Source: Gryganskiella cystojenkinii
Taxonomy: Eukaryota > Mortierellomycota > Mortierellomycetes > Mortierellales > Mortierellaceae
Assembly (NCBI GenBank): GCA_015852425.1
Contig: JAAAIG010000263.1
Coordinates: forward strand, 1 to 43,396
Direction of reading: 5' to 3'
Length of the DNA: 43,396 nt
Positions within the stretch are counted from its first letter, which is position 1; every line of letters begins with the position of its first letter. This document shows positions 1 through 10,320 of the stretch, piece by piece. The position numbers and the translations under genes were made by a program. The notes beneath the pieces are model-generated. The model ran no database searches. It was not told the origin of the DNA and saw only the letters and a list, made by a program, of their open reading frames with translations.

Positions 1-130
1 AAGTGTATTCGAATCAATCGAATTCGAATTGTTCGATTCAATAAGAAGCCCTACTCTCTATCGAGTGCTTGAGTGGCTGCGGTTGGTAGTTTCCTTTCAG
101 CAGGTCTATTACTGTCGTGCGAATTGCTGA

Positions 131-180
131 TGTTGTTATTGTTGTTATTGTTGTTATTGTTGTCGTTGTTGTTGTTATCA
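131..180. repeat. GTTGTTATT microsatellite
   Basis: About three copies of the 9-mer GTTGTTATT followed by GTTGTCGTTGTTGTTGTTA form a short simple repeat. It lies in DNA with no recognisable gene (1-786). The first 45 bases of the window are also low complexity, with several ATTCGAAT and TCGATTC words. Confidence 0.8.
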
Positions 181-786
181 TTCTTGGTTCTTGATTTTTC
201 TGGCCGGGATACTCATAAATGAAGTCCAGGCGGCGACTGCCAGGGCCATCGCACCCTGACTGTCAAAAATAAAAAATGCGCAGTTTTACTATGTTTTTCA
301 ATGTTTTTGCAAAACCACCAGACTGGATGCCACTGCGTGATTCAGTCAACCTGGTCTTCTGGACTTAATAAGCAACACCGGCATTGTATGAGACCCTGCC
401 CAGAGACTGGCGTTAGATTGGGTTTTCCACGAGCAATTGCAAAAAGCATACTGAAAACGCATAAAACGCACGTAGCTTGACTTCTAAGACAAGTCAACTT
501 TCTATATAGTGGACTCCTTCCATTTTTTTCTGTGTTAGGAAAGATAGTCATCTTCTATGCATGGTTAGGGTAAATACCGGTCACCAATAGGATAGGTAAG
601 GTGTCTACCACATTGCCCATGAGAATGGAGACAAGTGTGATTGAATGACATGTCAGCATCATTCATTTGTAGAAAAGCCTAATGGCGGGAACTGGAAAAA
701 CCTTTATTGTCAGCAGAGACAAGGTCGATGGGAGTAACCACAGCGAGTTCGGAGTCGAACGGAGTTGAATGAGAAAAAATGAATGA

Positions 787-1947
787 ATGAGAATGTCCAT
801 TCACACATTTATTCAGACAATTTTGTCCATCACTCTATCTCTGTGGGTATGTGGGTACCCAGGAGAGTCTTCAGATGGCAACCCCAAGCGGTGTACCATG
901 AAAGTAGATGGACCCAACCAACAGTGCTGTAGACATGGCGTTGGTCGTTGTCAGGGATATACTCAGGCAAGACTCCCATGTTGTAATATCCATAAAGTAG
1001 ACTCCAGGTACTGTTGGCGGCACACAGTAGATACCACGAGGCTCGATGAGAAGCAACCAAAGGAACCTCGCAGGCGAAAACATAAGGCACATAAGGTACA
1101 ACCAGAGGATTAGCGGTTGATGAGGTCCACAAGGAGCATAAAAACACAGCAAGAGGTCTCAACAAGAGGAGTCTCCCAGAAAGCATATGCACAAGATGAA
1201 GTCCAACCCTGTTGTATCCAAGAGGGATGAGGAGGTCCATAGGAGGCATAAAAATCTAGCAAGAAGGCAGACAAGAAACATAGCTGGAAGTCCAAAGAGA
1301 AGGTCTCTCCGAGGAAACATACCCACAAGAAGTAAGCAGACCATGCTGTATTTGAGGTAGAAGTCCATGTTGTATCTGATAAGGAGGCCCCTAAAAAGCA
1401 TATCCATAAGAGGAAGTCCGCCCATGTTGTACCTGTGGAATAGGAGGACCACTCAAGGAGGAAGTATAATACCACAGTGGAAACAGCAGATGAGGAATCG
1501 GCAGATGATGAGAAGCCACTCATACGACGCCATGATAAACATGGTCTACTCAGGGTCTACGGGGGTATCTTAGATGAGCAAGTGTCCAAGATGGTGGCCT
1601 GGATGAGGAGAGCTGACAACATGCTGGAGATCCTGACAGATAACAGGCAGAAGCACTATGATACTATCCTGAGTAGTCTGCAGGGGTTGCCAAGGGTCTC
1701 AGTACTATGGGACGTGCTTAATACCATTGTAATATATCTCCAGAACTATGCAGAAGATTACAAGCAGATACCTGGAACCACAGAACTCACCCAGGGTATT
1801 CAAGGATCGTTTTTATTTAGAAGGGAGAGTAATTTAGCTGGGACACACACACAGACACATATCTGGAGACACCAACACACAGATACCAACATGTATTATC
1901 TGGAGACACACACATACTTACACCAACATGTATTACCTCTGATATAG
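787..1947 (+). pseudogene. Decayed Lys/His-rich repeat protein gene (unrecognised)
   Basis: I do not recognise this family. An ORF at 787-1113 opens with a hydrophobic leader (IHTFIQTILSITLSLWV) that could be a signal peptide. It continues into a Cys-containing stretch and a Lys/Arg/His-rich end. Downstream, from about 1117 to 1460, similar short motifs recur in changing frames: DEVHKEHKN, DEEVHRRHKN and KEAPKKHIHKR. The frame around 1262-1476 carries one TAA and one TAG. It then opens into 1477-1947, which reads as an acidic-then-helical domain (DEQVSKMVAWMRRADNMLEI). The picture is a secreted or basic repeat protein broken by frameshifts and stops. Introns could account for some breaks, but no set of splice sites restores one frame. 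The ORF ends in a CA-rich repeat at 1849-1935. Confidence 0.4.
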
Positions 1948-3094
1948 CCAGAGTATGCCGCTTCGGATAGGTACCTGAAGAAGGTGCAGGGGACCAGCCC
2001 AATATCATGGGGTGATGAACATGCTTGAGCTCCCCAAGGTCCACAAGGAGGCCCTCCGCAGACAAGATATCGGCTGATATCCACTAGGTTTTTAAAAGAC
2101 ACTTCAATGGCTAGCAGCCAGGGTGAATGTTCCATGTAGATCACCCCAGTGTCTCCATGAGTAAATAGTACCGCTGTGTCAGGGGCAATCCCATGGTGTA
2201 GTGTGTGATAATCCCTTGGAGAGGGCATTGCCGAGATATACATGATCATACACAGGGAGCTACACAAGGTTAGGACCCATGTTAACCATCCAAGCCCTCT
2301 GTGCACACGCCATGACTCCCCTTGTATGTTACCTGATGGACCTGTGTATCTGAAGAGGAATCTGTACGACTAACTGATGGCATCTACCATGGCCACTTGG
2401 TATAAGTCCACGTTTTAAAAACCTGGTGGATGCTGGTGACTGTCCTGTATCTAGAGAGGCGCCTTGCTCTCATTTTTTCCACATTCCATTCCTCTCTCAC
2501 ATTCCGATTCAAACTCACTTTATTCGAATCTGATTCCAATCAGGACAAATTCGATTTGAGTGATTGGAATAGAAGTGTTACTTACAGAATATCATTCCAA
2601 AACGAGTTGGAATATCGTCACTAAATACAAACAGGGTAACTTTTGTTGAGTTAACACGCTGAATTAACAGGGACCCGGCATTTTCGTTTTTTTTCAGGGC
2701 ACATTTCTCTCTCGTCTCTTCACGTTTTCCCTCATCAATTGCACCTCAACCCAATACAGAGTTGATGATGCATCCACTTGGATGCCAAAAGTCTTTCGAG
2801 TCAAATTGGGATGGAACCCCGCACCGAAAAAAAAATGAAAATTCCATGTTTGAAACCCCCTAATGTACAACTCCAATGCCCCTCAATATTGGGGCAGGAA
2901 GACATCAATCTTTCCATCAGTGCTTGTGAGTGTTCAACAAAGCCGTTTATATAAATATCCGCTTGACACCACTCTCCGTTGTGTTCATTTTGCAAAACTG
3001 ATTCACCATCCACGCTGTGGCCTAATCACCGGCCACCACACCCTCACCATATTCAGTGTAACCGCAACGTATTTCGATATCATTTTTATACGCA
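1948..3094. other. Gene-free stretch with P450 promoter
   Basis: No supported coding sequence. At 2515-2625 there is AT-rich DNA with a small perfect hairpin (ATTCCAATCA ... TGATTGGAAT, 10-bp arms, about 2534-2571). The sequence TTTATATAAATA near 2945-2957, about 140 bp before the P450 start codon, is a plausible TATA element. Confidence 0.4.
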
Positions 3095-5330
3095 ATGGCA
3101 GCATCCTCTAGACTTGCATCGATTTCAACAGACCTGATACAGTTTGTCAAAGTCTTATGCTCAAACTCCATCAGCAATCGCACCCCCATTCGGAAACCAC
3201 GCAATATACTCTGGATTGTTGTCAGTCTATGGTTTATGCGTCGTGTTTCAAGGGTACATTAGCGTTGTCTTGCATCTTTCTACTCAGGGTCAGCTGTTAA
3301 CTATGACGCACCAATCACTGACTTCCACAACCTTTATTCTCGCCGTACAATCCTGCTATTTGACAGCTAGTATCCAACGCCTTTTTCCATCCACTGTCGC
3401 GGCTTCCCGGAAACAACATTATAGCCTCGTCTTACTTGCCAGTAACTGCTGCTATCCTCTGTGGACGCGCCCAGCATCTTTTGCCCCTCTTCCATAAGAG
3501 ATATGGCAAAGTTGTTAGGATCGGCACTGATCTCGTATCCGTCGCGGACAAAGACATAATTCGTGAAGTAAGGACCCTTCTTTAGATCCTTGCGTGTTAT
3601 CCAGCTGTATTTTAAATATCCGTAGAGTTGAGCAAGGTCTAATGAGACATGTCTGTAGATTTTGGTGAGGATTGACTTACCAAGGACTGAAGTTATTCAT
3701 CGGGCGTTCGACTTTGACGGGCAGCAGAACATGTTTTCCGCTCGCAGTAAGGACCTTCACAAGGCCAGGGTATGAGACAATTGCACGCTCCGTCAGTTAA
3801 TCTGCACCATCCTCTTCGCAGTGACGCCTGTCAATTATCTAACCATCGTTTCCGATTTGTTAATGTTCAATTGGCAACGAGTAGCGCCGATACATATCAC
3901 CTGCGTTTAGTTTGAAACATCTCTGCTCGCTTGAGCCTATCCTGCATGAATGTACTCAAATCTTGCTACAGAAGATTGACGAGATCGTCAGTAACCCTGG
4001 CGCTGTCAAGCATGGGACTGTCCTGCCAAAAGGTCATATTGATATTGGCTATCTCAGTATTTGCTTTTCGGTGGACATCATCGGGGAACTGGTATTTGGC
4101 AAGTCTTTTCAAATGATCAAAGAAGGAGCACACCCGGTACCGGAATTGGTCGCCCAGACGCTGAAGGGCTGCGCGCTTTACCACTTCGCACCATGGTTGA
4201 GATACATACTGCCGCCGCTTGACTTTTCGTTTTTCGACTTCATTTATGTGAAGATTGCGGAGAGGAATGCTAGCAGCTCAAAAGGAAAACTGGACATACT
4301 GCATCATCTCTTGAATGCTCAGAAGAAGGAGTGCGAAAGAGGCAGCGGCGAAACTGGAGATGAGTATGAAGACATGGTCTCAGAAAAGCTCACGGACAAG
4401 GCCATTGCAACGGAATGCGCTGTCTTCCTGTAAAATACATTTTTGCTCAAGAATGTAATCAGCTGCTAATTTGCAACTTTCTTGATTAACTCAAATGTCC
4501 TGGAATTTCTTCCTTATAGAGCTGCTGGAGCTGATACCGCAGCTTCGATAATGGGCTATACGTTAATGTTTCTGGCAAAGAACCCTGTCAAGTTAGCCAG
4601 GCTACGAGAGGAGATCGATTTCGCCACAGCTAATAATGCTGACGGTGCTTTGCCTTCCCTTGACCAGATCAGTCAACTCCCGTACTTCAACGCTTGTATC
4701 AACGAGACCCTCCGCATTCATCCAATTGTCCCAACTGGTACAGCACGACTTTTCAGAATGAGGATGTGATGGCAGTTTCGTCCTGCATGATGGGCGACGC
4801 ACTAATGTATGCTGACACTGCGATAGGAATCCCAAGGGAAGTGAATGAGGATATGACAATCAATGGATACTTCTTTCCAAAAGGAACAAGTAAGTTCAAG
4901 GAAAATGCTGATTTTCTTTGCTCACTTGGTTGTTGCTCACTGTCCCTTTCTTTTCTTAGTCCTACTAGCGAACTACCCTCAACTTCATTGGTCCGAAGAG
5001 TACTTTTCACAAGCTCACAAGTTCATCCCAGAGCGCTGGTTGCCCAGTGAGTCACCATTCCCACCGGTCATAGATAAAGTGTTCTATCCATTCTCAGCAG
5101 GTGTGAAGAGTTGCATAGGCAAGGGGTTTGCCATGATGAGTCTTCGCCTAGCCCTAGCCGCCTTGGTCCTTAATTACGATATGGAGAGGGCTACCCCTGG
5201 GCTTGACGACGATATCCTTGAGGCTACCCCCGGTCCAGACCAAGGAACCTGTATCGTTCGGATGCAGCGGCGGAGGAAGGCGCCGTATATAATGAGAAGT
5301 GACTCTGGTACATCGATGACATCGATATAA
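3095..5330 (+). CDS. Cytochrome P450 monooxygenase
   Basis: Exons inferred as 3095-3253, 3367-3567, 3659-3769, 3885-4429, 4520-4737, 4827-4889 and 4960-5330. All junctions are GT-AG and in phase, giving about 555 aa, a normal microsomal P450 length. After a short N-terminal segment comes the Pro-rich hinge (FHPLSRLPGN). Next are the helix C region (HKARRRYISPAFSLKHL), helix I with AAGADT (about 340-345), the K-helix ETLR (E401, R404), HPIVPTGIPREV, the PERW segment, and the haem loop FSAGVKSCIG with ligand Cys about 484. The usual basic residue two before the Cys is Lys rather than Arg. It should be a haem-thiolate oxygenase on the ER that needs a P450 reductase. The substrate cannot be told. 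The first exon and N-terminal anchor are the least certain part. There are no tailoring-enzyme neighbours, so a biosynthetic cluster is not indicated. Confidence 0.88.
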
Positions 5331-5343
5331 AGGCACGGCTGGT

Positions 5344-6340
5344 GTAACGGTCGGTACCATCCCGAAAATCCGTAGTTTCCCGCCGACCCCAAAAAGGCAA
5401 GAAGGCAAATCAGTAAGGGTTCGGAAGGATTAAAGGGCCACATCCCCTCTATAGAAAGGGTCGTGTGTTGTTTTTTTTGATTTCCCTCTTTTTCGTTCAA
5501 CTCCATCCGCCTTCATCCGAGCCTTTCTTTTACAATATTGTCAAAATACTGATGCCCTGTTCTTCTCGTTGTTCTATTCCTGCCATTTTCAGTTAGATTA
5601 TTACACATGGATGACCTAAATAAATCGTCCATGGACGCATCTGCTGCAAGTTCTACTCAGTTACCTTTGTTCGACATTTTGAAGCCGAGGGCGATGGCCA
5701 TGACGATATCAACTCAGGAATCTTACTCGAAGATGCTGCTGACGTGAGTGATCAAGATGGACCTGTTCCAGACGATGCCACCCACGAGCATGTACCAGTT
5801 CTCGAGGATAACACCCGCGATATTGGAGAGGGAGAAATCGTCGACATCGATATCTCCGAGTCCCCTCAATTCAATACCCCTGTTTTCAACAGGGTACAAG
5901 GAGAGGAGGCCATTCGATAGAGTAACATGTTACCAATCAGTCCGTGTTGAACAACTGCAAGCCCAGCAAGGAAGGAATTTGCCCTAAGGTTTTCTTCTTG
6001 GATAAGACCGTTTATCAGGACTCGATATAGCGCGATAGAGCCGCACTTTATATCTTGGGGCAAAAGGAAGACACGGAAATCAGAAGCACTGAATCCTATA
6101 TACCAGCACTCAGGAGTCAGAGACGTGGGATTGTCATTGTGATACCAAGGACCGTTGTGATGGATCCCAGCAGAAGGTCCCGACCTCCAAAGTCGAAGGA
6201 GTCGTTGCTAAAGCTGGGACAGATACCCCGCCCTTTGATGATCGATGACGGACGATCCTGGAGTCCTGATCCATTACCTGTCATCCCTGTCCTTCGTGTT
6301 ATTCCCATCATCTCTCTCCACATCCTCGTCTTCGTCCTCT
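5344..6340 (+). mobile_element. Decayed LTR-retrotransposon-like segment (leader plus gag-like ORF)
   Basis: The stretch starting TGTAACGG at 5344 has a TATA-less, pyrimidine-rich leader up to about 5606 and ends ...ATTACA just before an ATG at 5607. The reading that follows (MDDLNKSSMDASAAS...) shifts frame near 5670 into a long acidic run ending at a stop at 5920. A second open stretch, about 5970-6200 (KVFFLDKTVYQDS, then TAG, then RDRAALYILGQKEDTE), reads like a globular gag-type protein with one nonsense codon. No protease, RT or integrase is visible, so assignment as a gag remnant is inference. It could also be an unrelated decayed host gene. Confidence 0.35.
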
Positions 6341-6345
6341 GTACC

Positions 6346-6495
6346 TGTGACGGACAGTCATCTTACCTCCTTTTTATTCATAAGTGTCACGTGCAGAGCA
6401 ACTACCCTGCTCGAACGGTCATTCTCCCTTCGAGATCGGGAATAATAAAAACCCTCTCTTTCACTCCTTTACTCTTATCACCCTCGGATTTTACA
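6346..6495 (+). mobile_element. Solo LTR (150 bp) with 5-bp target duplication
   Basis: The element begins TGTGACGG and ends GATTTTACA, so it has TGT...ACA termini. It is flanked on both sides by the identical pentamer GTACC (6341-6345 and 6496-6500), the hallmark of LTR integration. A clearly related copy lies inverted at 10174-10320. Inside are TTATTCATAAGTGTCACG and AATAATAAA, suitable for a promoter or polyadenylation signal. No internal domain is attached, so it is a solo LTR. Confidence 0.75.
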
Positions 6496-6500
6496 GTACC

Positions 6501-7224
6501 CTTTGCTCCCAGAGTACCTTGTTGGGTTTTTTCCTGCTACTCATTTGAAGTGACAAAGTTGCAGCAGGAAGACGAAGCTGTGTGCGGCTCTGACTGTGAC
6601 TGAGTACAGTACTGTACATGAGCAGGACAGTAAGAACCATAGTGCCTTTCAAATTCGAAACTTTCCAGTCTTCAAATAGGGTAAGGGATGGTTTATCCTT
6701 GACGGTCGCACAAAAAAAACTTTGAGCTTACCAATCGGATTTGTTCCTTAGTTTTATCTTTTCCCAGTGACCGCCGATGTCAACATGAGACTAGTTGTTT
6801 TCCAAGAGCCCTAGACCGAAAAAAAAAACGATCTCGATAGAGTCTTGGACAACCAAAATCTGTCCTTTTATTTTTTACAACGGCTCATTTCAATTTACTT
6901 AGTCGATCGAACACGAGCAAAAAACAACCCCAAAGAGAACTCAATTGGAAGTACTGTATTCAGTTGAGGGTGAAATAAACATTGATATTTTTGTCCAGGA
7001 CTCTACGCCACAACCACATCGATTAAACTTAAAACACAACAAAATCACGAGGACACCTATGAGAGCTATTACTTCGCCCTCGCTGCAAAAATTTCACTCT
7101 CTTGTGATTCAAAAGCAAAGTCTCCGTTGTTGGGATCTGGTTTGGATCGAGCAACGTTGAGAATGCTGGTGTAGGCACTTGACATAGAAAAAGATAGAGA
7201 AAGTCTCGATCCTGGAGGGGCGTG
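6501..7224. other. Gene-free stretch
   Basis: A/T-homopolymer-rich DNA with no ORF that resembles a protein. I see no RNA gene or repeat. Confidence 0.4.
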
Positions 7225-8200
7225 TGACGATCCACAGATTCATGCGACAGTCTTTCAGCTCCAGCTCCTTCGCCTTGGGCTGGCCCTGGTCTTTGGTCTT
7301 TGTTGGTTTACTCCCCATTCCCCCACCCGCTCTTGACACTCCTGCAGAACCTCTCGTGGGCGACACTCCGAACTCTGGATAAAATCAAAAGCGTCTGATG
7401 CCCCGTGGGGGTAGCCAAATAGTTACCAAGCGTCGCTCTGGACGCAGAATGAATCAGTCACCTTTTGCCGACAAATGCACTACTGGCGTCACCACCTCAG
7501 TGATGGGCTAGATGGATTCGCCCTCCGAATCCAAGATGTCAACCAATGTCATCCAGGATGAGCGATGGATTCATCTTCGACGCCAACACGCGCCTCTTAT
7601 CACCGCCAGAAGACCTTCCCAGCAACCGTCAGTTCATGAAGCAATGGCGAAAATATTCCTGCGCCTTCAAACCAGAGTGATTGAGCCATGGCAGTCGCTA
7701 TACTGACGTCAGGCGTCGAAAGCGCCCAATGACTGCTATCAATCATACTGCCAGTCGGACCACAGCTCATTCCGCCCGCTCTCCTCGACGCCGACTCAAA
7801 GCACCTTCGGCTACTCATCCAAACAGCGCCTGAGGTGGATCGACATCGCGGTACCGTGGCTGAATGGCGTCAGTTCCGGAAGTCGATCATTCCCCACAAG
7901 GCTTTGACGATTTGGTGGCGAGCAATGCAGGGCGAGATCGCCACAGACATGCTAAGAACCCGACTCTGGAGATAACAACAACAATCGCCAGCATGTTCAA
8001 TTTGTCAACACGCAAAACGAGGATCAAAACCATTTCTTTTTCTTATGCCCGATCAAACATGAGATTTGGACCGCGGTCTGATTCAAATACAATATGTTCT
8101 GGACCGAGGGGAACTCTTCTCTCTGCTATCTCTCTCCAGACGCCTGATCAAACCCTACGAGATCTCAACTACACTGCCAACTGGCTCATCACCTTCACGC
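7225..8200 (+). mobile_element. LINE (non-LTR retrotransposon) 3' relic
   Basis: Two translated fragments identify it. At about 7241-7300 the frame reads RQSFQLQLLRLGL, which matches the segment near the end of LINE RT domains and the similar fragment at 42,546 in this window. At 7865-7972 the frame reads WRQFRKSIIPHKALTIWW then RAMQGEIATDMLRTRLW, the pattern of the RT-associated zinc-binding domain (zf-RVT). It continues through a TAA to CSICQHAKR (Cys codons 7994 and 8003). After a +1 shift near 8022 come HFFFLC (His and Cys of the finger) and KHEIWT. The stop and frameshift show it is dead. No RT core (YxDD) is present, so it is 5'-truncated. Confidence 0.7.
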
Positions 8201-8668
8201 TCCTTGGAATCTGAGATATGCACCATGCCTTTGTCTTTAAGGACACGCAGTCTCTCGAGTGGCGGGAGTCAAAATGACACAGCATCACCTCGATACTTTG
8301 AAAGTACAAAACAATTACCGTCGACAGCGAAAAATGCAACGACAGCAAGTGTAACCCCTCTCCCTTCCCCAACAATAAAATTTGCAGAAGAGTCCATGGA
8401 AGAATTTCGCGCAAAAAATATTTTGATCCCGAGATTGAATAATGCCACAAACGATTGAATTGATTCCTGGACATGGTTGCATGGAAATCTTTCAGCCAGA
8501 AGACCAAAACACTACTATTAAACAGCTGGAATAAACAAAAAATATAACAATTGCACGAAACTCTTCCAGAGACTCTAAAAAAAAGGGCTGTTTGGACAGT
8601 TTGTGCCACCATCGTGATGCTCCCAAAAAGTGAGTGAAGATGAGGCGGTGAGACCTCGAGTCAACTTG
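8201..8668. other. Gene-free stretch
   Basis: No convincing ORF. It may hold the untranslated tail of the preceding LINE relic; I see no poly-A tail that would fix the end. Confidence 0.3.
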
Positions 8669-8786
8669 ACCAACCTTTAGGCTCGAATCCATCCGTTCCA
8701 GAAGTAAAAGTCTCCTCTTTCCTAAAAGGGAAGATGGGTAAGGCTGTCGCTTCTTGGGACGGATGGATTCGAGCCTAACCAACCTT
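8669..8786. mobile_element. MITE, 100 bp, with 9-bp target site duplication
   Basis: Element 8678-8777 starts TAGGCTCGAATCCATCCGT and ends with its exact reverse complement (19 of 19). The terminal inverted repeats then continue imperfectly to about 30 bp (TTCCAGAAG against CTTCTTGGG). Both sides carry the identical 9-mer ACCAACCTT (8669-8677 and 8778-8786). Terminal inverted repeats, no ORF, 100-bp length and a 9-bp duplication fit a non-autonomous DNA transposon. A 9-bp duplication is typical of Mutator-like elements. Confidence 0.82.
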
Positions 8787-8789
8787 ATT

Positions 8790-9190
8790 GCCCTCATCGG
8801 CATAGAGCAATTCCAAAACAGACCGCAAAAACACTGACTAACCTTGTTTGGCGGCCACCCACCAATCATAGCCAAGACTGAAGGGTACAGTACACAGTAT
8901 GCGAATGCAAACACCTTCGACAGCTCAAAGTCACCATGCAAATTCCGTTGCTTTCACCGATGTAAGGTGCCTAGAGCAGTTGCGGAGTCTTGTTGGGCAC
9001 CACAACGGCTGAGGGAGAGGGAAGGAGAGAGGTTGGAAAGGGGGCAGGTTGGACGGGGAAGCGGTTTCGCATTCCCTTTTATTTCGCGGTTATTGAACGG
9101 AAAAGAGGCAGAGTTCTTTTTTGAGCACCACTTGTTGCACATATTCACGATTCTGAACATACGTGGTTGAAGTACAAGAGTGGACAAAAG
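8790..9190. other. Gene-free stretch
   Basis: No supported gene between the two inverted-repeat elements. Confidence 0.3.
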
Positions 9191-9345
9191 AATAGCCCTC
9201 TTCTTTTCTTGGGGGGGCCGCTTCTTGACTGCTTCTTGTAACTTCGCTTGTCACACAAAATCGACAGAGCCAATCACATCCGACAAGCGAAGTTACATGA
9301 AGCGGTCAAGGAGCGGTCCTTCTAAGTAAGGAAGAGGGTTAATAT
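9191..9345. repeat. Foldback element with about 60-bp inverted repeats
   Basis: The left arm (about 9192-9252, AATAGCCCTCTTC...GTAACTTCGCTTGTC) and right arm (9282-9342) are imperfect inverted repeats around a 29-base loop. The innermost 15 bases, GTAACTTCGCTTGTC, match exactly. The arms also contain an internal CCGCTTCTTGACTGCTTC pattern. It looks like a MITE or foldback element, but I find no convincing target duplication. Confidence 0.65.
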
Positions 9346-10010
9346 AAGGGAATGCAAAACCGTTTCCCCGATTCTAAAAAAAATGAAAGCCTGCGCTCTG
9401 TTTGACTTGTCATTTCTAATTTTCCTTCGCCATTTTGGCATGGAGCGAAGCATATGAATGACGGTGGATAAAAGAGGATCTAGGGAACAACTTTTGAGGA
9501 AGTTTGGCAACCAACGAATTGTTTTAACAAGCAACAGCTTGACGTTACACCAACAAACTTATTAATGTAACACACATGGACCTTTGGCTGTCGCCCAACT
9601 TAAAAATGATAGAGTTTGTTTACCTCTGTATTGTTTTCCCACGTAGAATGAGGCATATTTCTGATTGGTAGGGTTCGGTGCTCACTCGCGCTCGACGCGA
9701 TTCCTTAGTCTACTTTGAACTTCGCCCTCGGCTCCCGGACCATACTTCGTTCAGCTCTCGCCTCCCCCCCTTGGATGTTGATCCCCTGTTACCTTTTACT
9801 TAACATTATCCTTATTCTCTGGTTTGGGCGTCTCTTCTCCCAATGCAGTCGATGTAATCGAGTTCAAATAAATAGTGCCTTTCTCCCTCTGAATCTTTTT
9901 GTGTTCTTTTATCAACAGAACACATACATCTTTGTTTCGATCCCTTTCGACATAACATTCCCAACAACCTTTTCCCGTTACCTTCCTTGACACAACCACG
10001 ACTTTTCAGC
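9346..10010. other. Upstream region of the small secreted peptide
   Basis: No coding sequence seen. The 200 bases before the ATG at 10011 are pyrimidine-rich (CCTTTTCCCGTTACCTTCC), as often found just upstream of fungal transcription starts. Confidence 0.3.
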
Positions 10011-10178
10011 ATGTATATCAAGGCCTCTATCTCTGTAGTCTTCGCTGCCATCTTGGTCTCGCTTTCCGTTGCCACTGCTCTTCCCGCCGCCGCTCTTCCC
10101 TTTGAACCCCTGGGATGCTGGAAACTCTGTAACGGTGGAAAATCATGTTGCCCGATTGATGATAGCGTCCCTCTGTAA
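10011..10178 (+). CDS. Small secreted Cys-containing peptide, 3' end formed by LTR
   Basis: A 55-aa ORF. Residues 1 to about 22 form a textbook signal peptide (MYIKASISVVFAAILVSLSV, then ATALP). The remaining 30 or so residues are Pro/Ala-rich then Cys-rich (C-x3-C-x5-CC pattern, GCWKLCNGGKSCC). The ATG was chosen because upstream in-frame starts are non-AUG and would add a polar extension before the signal peptide. The final codon and the TAA lie inside the inverted LTR-like repeat that begins at 10174. The present C-terminus is therefore probably a truncation caused by the insertion, and the ancestral protein may have had more cysteines. No family recognised; a secreted effector or antimicrobial role is only a guess. 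Confidence 0.6.
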   Translation: MYIKASISVVFAAILVSLSVATALPAAALPFEPLGCWKLCNGGKSCCPIDDSVPL

Positions 10179-10320
10179 ATCCAGTGTGTCAAAAATGAAG
10201 GAATGAAAGAGTGGGTCTTTATTTTCCTGATCTCGAAGAGATAATTACCCTACGAGCAGGGTGGAACTCTGCACGTGACACTTGTGAATAAAAAAAAAGA
10301 GTAAAATGACAAACGTGACA
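10174..10320 (-). mobile_element. LTR-like repeat, inverted copy of 6346-6495
   Basis: Read on the minus strand it starts TGTCACG, keeps ATTCACAAGTGTCACGTGCA, CCCTGCTCG and TCTTCGAGATC in the same order as 6346-6495, and ends GGATTTACA. Similarity by eye is around 75-80 percent along the full length. No target duplication is visible (CCCTC against GTCAA), so it is older or rearranged. Its end provides the stop codon of the 55-aa secreted peptide. Confidence 0.65.

Noticed and set aside
4730..4830. Apparent frameshift in the P450 after HPIVPTG
   Set aside because: A normal 89-bp intron (4738-4826, GTACAG...GATAG) restores phase and gives the expected PTGIPREVNED sequence, so no frameshift is needed.
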